This document shows positions 14,476 to 14,982 of a stretch of DNA of 14,982 nt, in pieces. Numbering within the stretch: the stretch's first letter is position 1; every line of letters starts with the position of its first letter. The stretch is taken from positions 1 through 14,982 of the forward strand of contig CAZTYX010000036.1 in the NCBI GenBank assembly GCA_964617385.1. Direction: 5' to 3'. The notes under the pieces are model-generated. The model searched no databases. It saw only the letters and a list, made by a program, of their open reading frames with translations, and was not told the origin of the DNA. Source of the stretch: JADHMP01 sp964617385. GTDB taxonomy: Bacteria > Bacteroidota > Bacteroidia > Flavobacteriales > Flavobacteriaceae. Position numbers and translations under genes: made by a program.

Positions 14476-14982
14476 AAACAGAAAAAAATTCTGACACAAA
14501 CCAAAAATCAACGCTACATTGGGGCGAAAAAAAAGAATGGAAAATACTTGCCCTATGCATGCTTTTAGCTGGGTTTTTGGCCAACATTCCAAATCTTTTT
14601 TCGATTGATCCCGAATGGTATGTGCCTCGAAATTTAGGCTTAATTGTATTTTTACCCCTACTGCTTTTTGTGATTTGGCAACAAAAAACAGCACCAAAAC
14701 AAACCCTTTTCAACCTATCCATTTTTGCGCTGGGCGGGCTCTACCTCAACAGCCTTGCTGGAGATGAAAACAATCCCCTTTTTGTGTTGGCCTGTTTACA
14801 CCTGCCAGTTGTTTATTGGGGGGCCTTTTCCTATACTGCTCTAAGCGCCACAAAAACATCTAACATTAAACGCATGGCATGGCTTCGTTTTAATGGTGAT
14901 TTATTGTTGGTGGTGGGCCTCATCATATTGGGAGGGGTTTTATTTTCAGTAATTACTGTGGGACTTTTTGAAATGATTCAAA
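14472..14982 (+). CDS. Multi-pass membrane protein, possibly DUF4153-like (3' end outside window)
   Basis: The ATG overlaps the previous TGA as ATGA (14472-14475), a typical coupled start. The visible 170 codons encode a charged cytoplasmic N-terminus of about 24 residues, followed by hydrophobic segments near residues 25-45, 55-70, 80-95, 105-125 and 143-168. Recognisable stretches are YVPRNLGLIVFLPLLLF (50-66), LACLHLPVVYWGAF (106-119) and MAWLRFNGDLLLVVGLIILG (135-154). The LHLP and RFNG pattern recalls DUF4153 membrane proteins, whose function is unknown, but I hold this only moderately. Its place in the operon suggests it serves the glycosidase or phosphoesterase, or is simply co-regulated. 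The C-terminus is not available. Confidence 0.7.
   Translation, partial: MKTEKNSDTNQKSTLHWGEKKEWKILALCMLLAGFLANIPNLFSIDPEWYVPRNLGLIVFLPLLLFVIWQQKTAPKQTLFNLSIFALGGLYLNSLAGDENNPLFVLACLHLPVVYWGAFSYTALSATKTSNIKRMAWLRFNGDLLLVVGLIILGGVLFSVITVGLFEMIQ

Noticed and set aside
1..14982. CRISPR array, tRNA, rRNA, insertion sequence or integrase
   Set aside because: No regularly spaced repeats apart from the coding TSP3 units, no tRNA-like cloverleaf and no transposase or recombinase motifs were noticed on either strand.

Overview
The window looks like a metagenome-derived scaffold from a marine-type member of the Bacteroidota, probably Flavobacteriia. The evidence is moderately AT-rich coding sequence, genes without clear Shine-Dalgarno sites, an OmpA protein with thrombospondin type 3 repeats, a TlpA-like thioredoxin with a DUF4369-like N-terminus, and many exported carbohydrate-active proteins. 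It has two runs of N (778-787 and 5784-5883), both probably nominal scaffold gaps. The first ~350 bases are clearly richer in G+C (about 52%) and may be a mis-joined or foreign piece.

Layout. (1) 1-405, minus: the C-terminal part of an Ala-rich ORF of unknown function with no credible start. (2) 441-1414, minus: an OmpA-family cell-wall-binding protein broken by a 10-N gap. (3) 4691 down to 1543, minus: a tight operon of a GMC flavoprotein dehydrogenase with a probable iron-sulfur motif, its Tat-targeted small subunit, and a secreted alpha/beta-hydrolase esterase. (4) 5783 down to 4890, minus: a thiol-disulfide protein whose N-terminus lies in the 100-N gap. (5) 5884-7789, plus: a xylose-isomerase-like TIM-barrel protein (N-terminus lost in the gap) followed by a Tat-exported Gfo/Idh/MocA oxidoreductase. 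(6) 11103 down to 7822, minus: a sodium/sugar symporter and a GH35-like lipoprotein glycosidase. (7) 11262-14982, plus, divergent from the symporter: a lipoprotein metallophosphoesterase, a large secreted (alpha/alpha)6-type glycosidase-like protein and a membrane protein cut off by the window end. The last three overlap one another by 11 and 4 bases.

Taken together, 1543-14475 reads as a non-SusCD carbohydrate catabolism locus with a strong oxidative component. The GMC/small-subunit pair resembles periplasmic glucoside 3-dehydrogenases. The Gfo/Idh and TIM-barrel proteins are the families that act on 3-keto-glycosides in known oxidative pathways. The glycosidases and the esterase could release or trim substrate, and the symporter could import the sugars. 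The family assignments are strong. The integrated pathway and its substrate are inference. No transcriptional regulator, SusC/SusD pair, CRISPR array, tRNA, rRNA or insertion sequence was seen.
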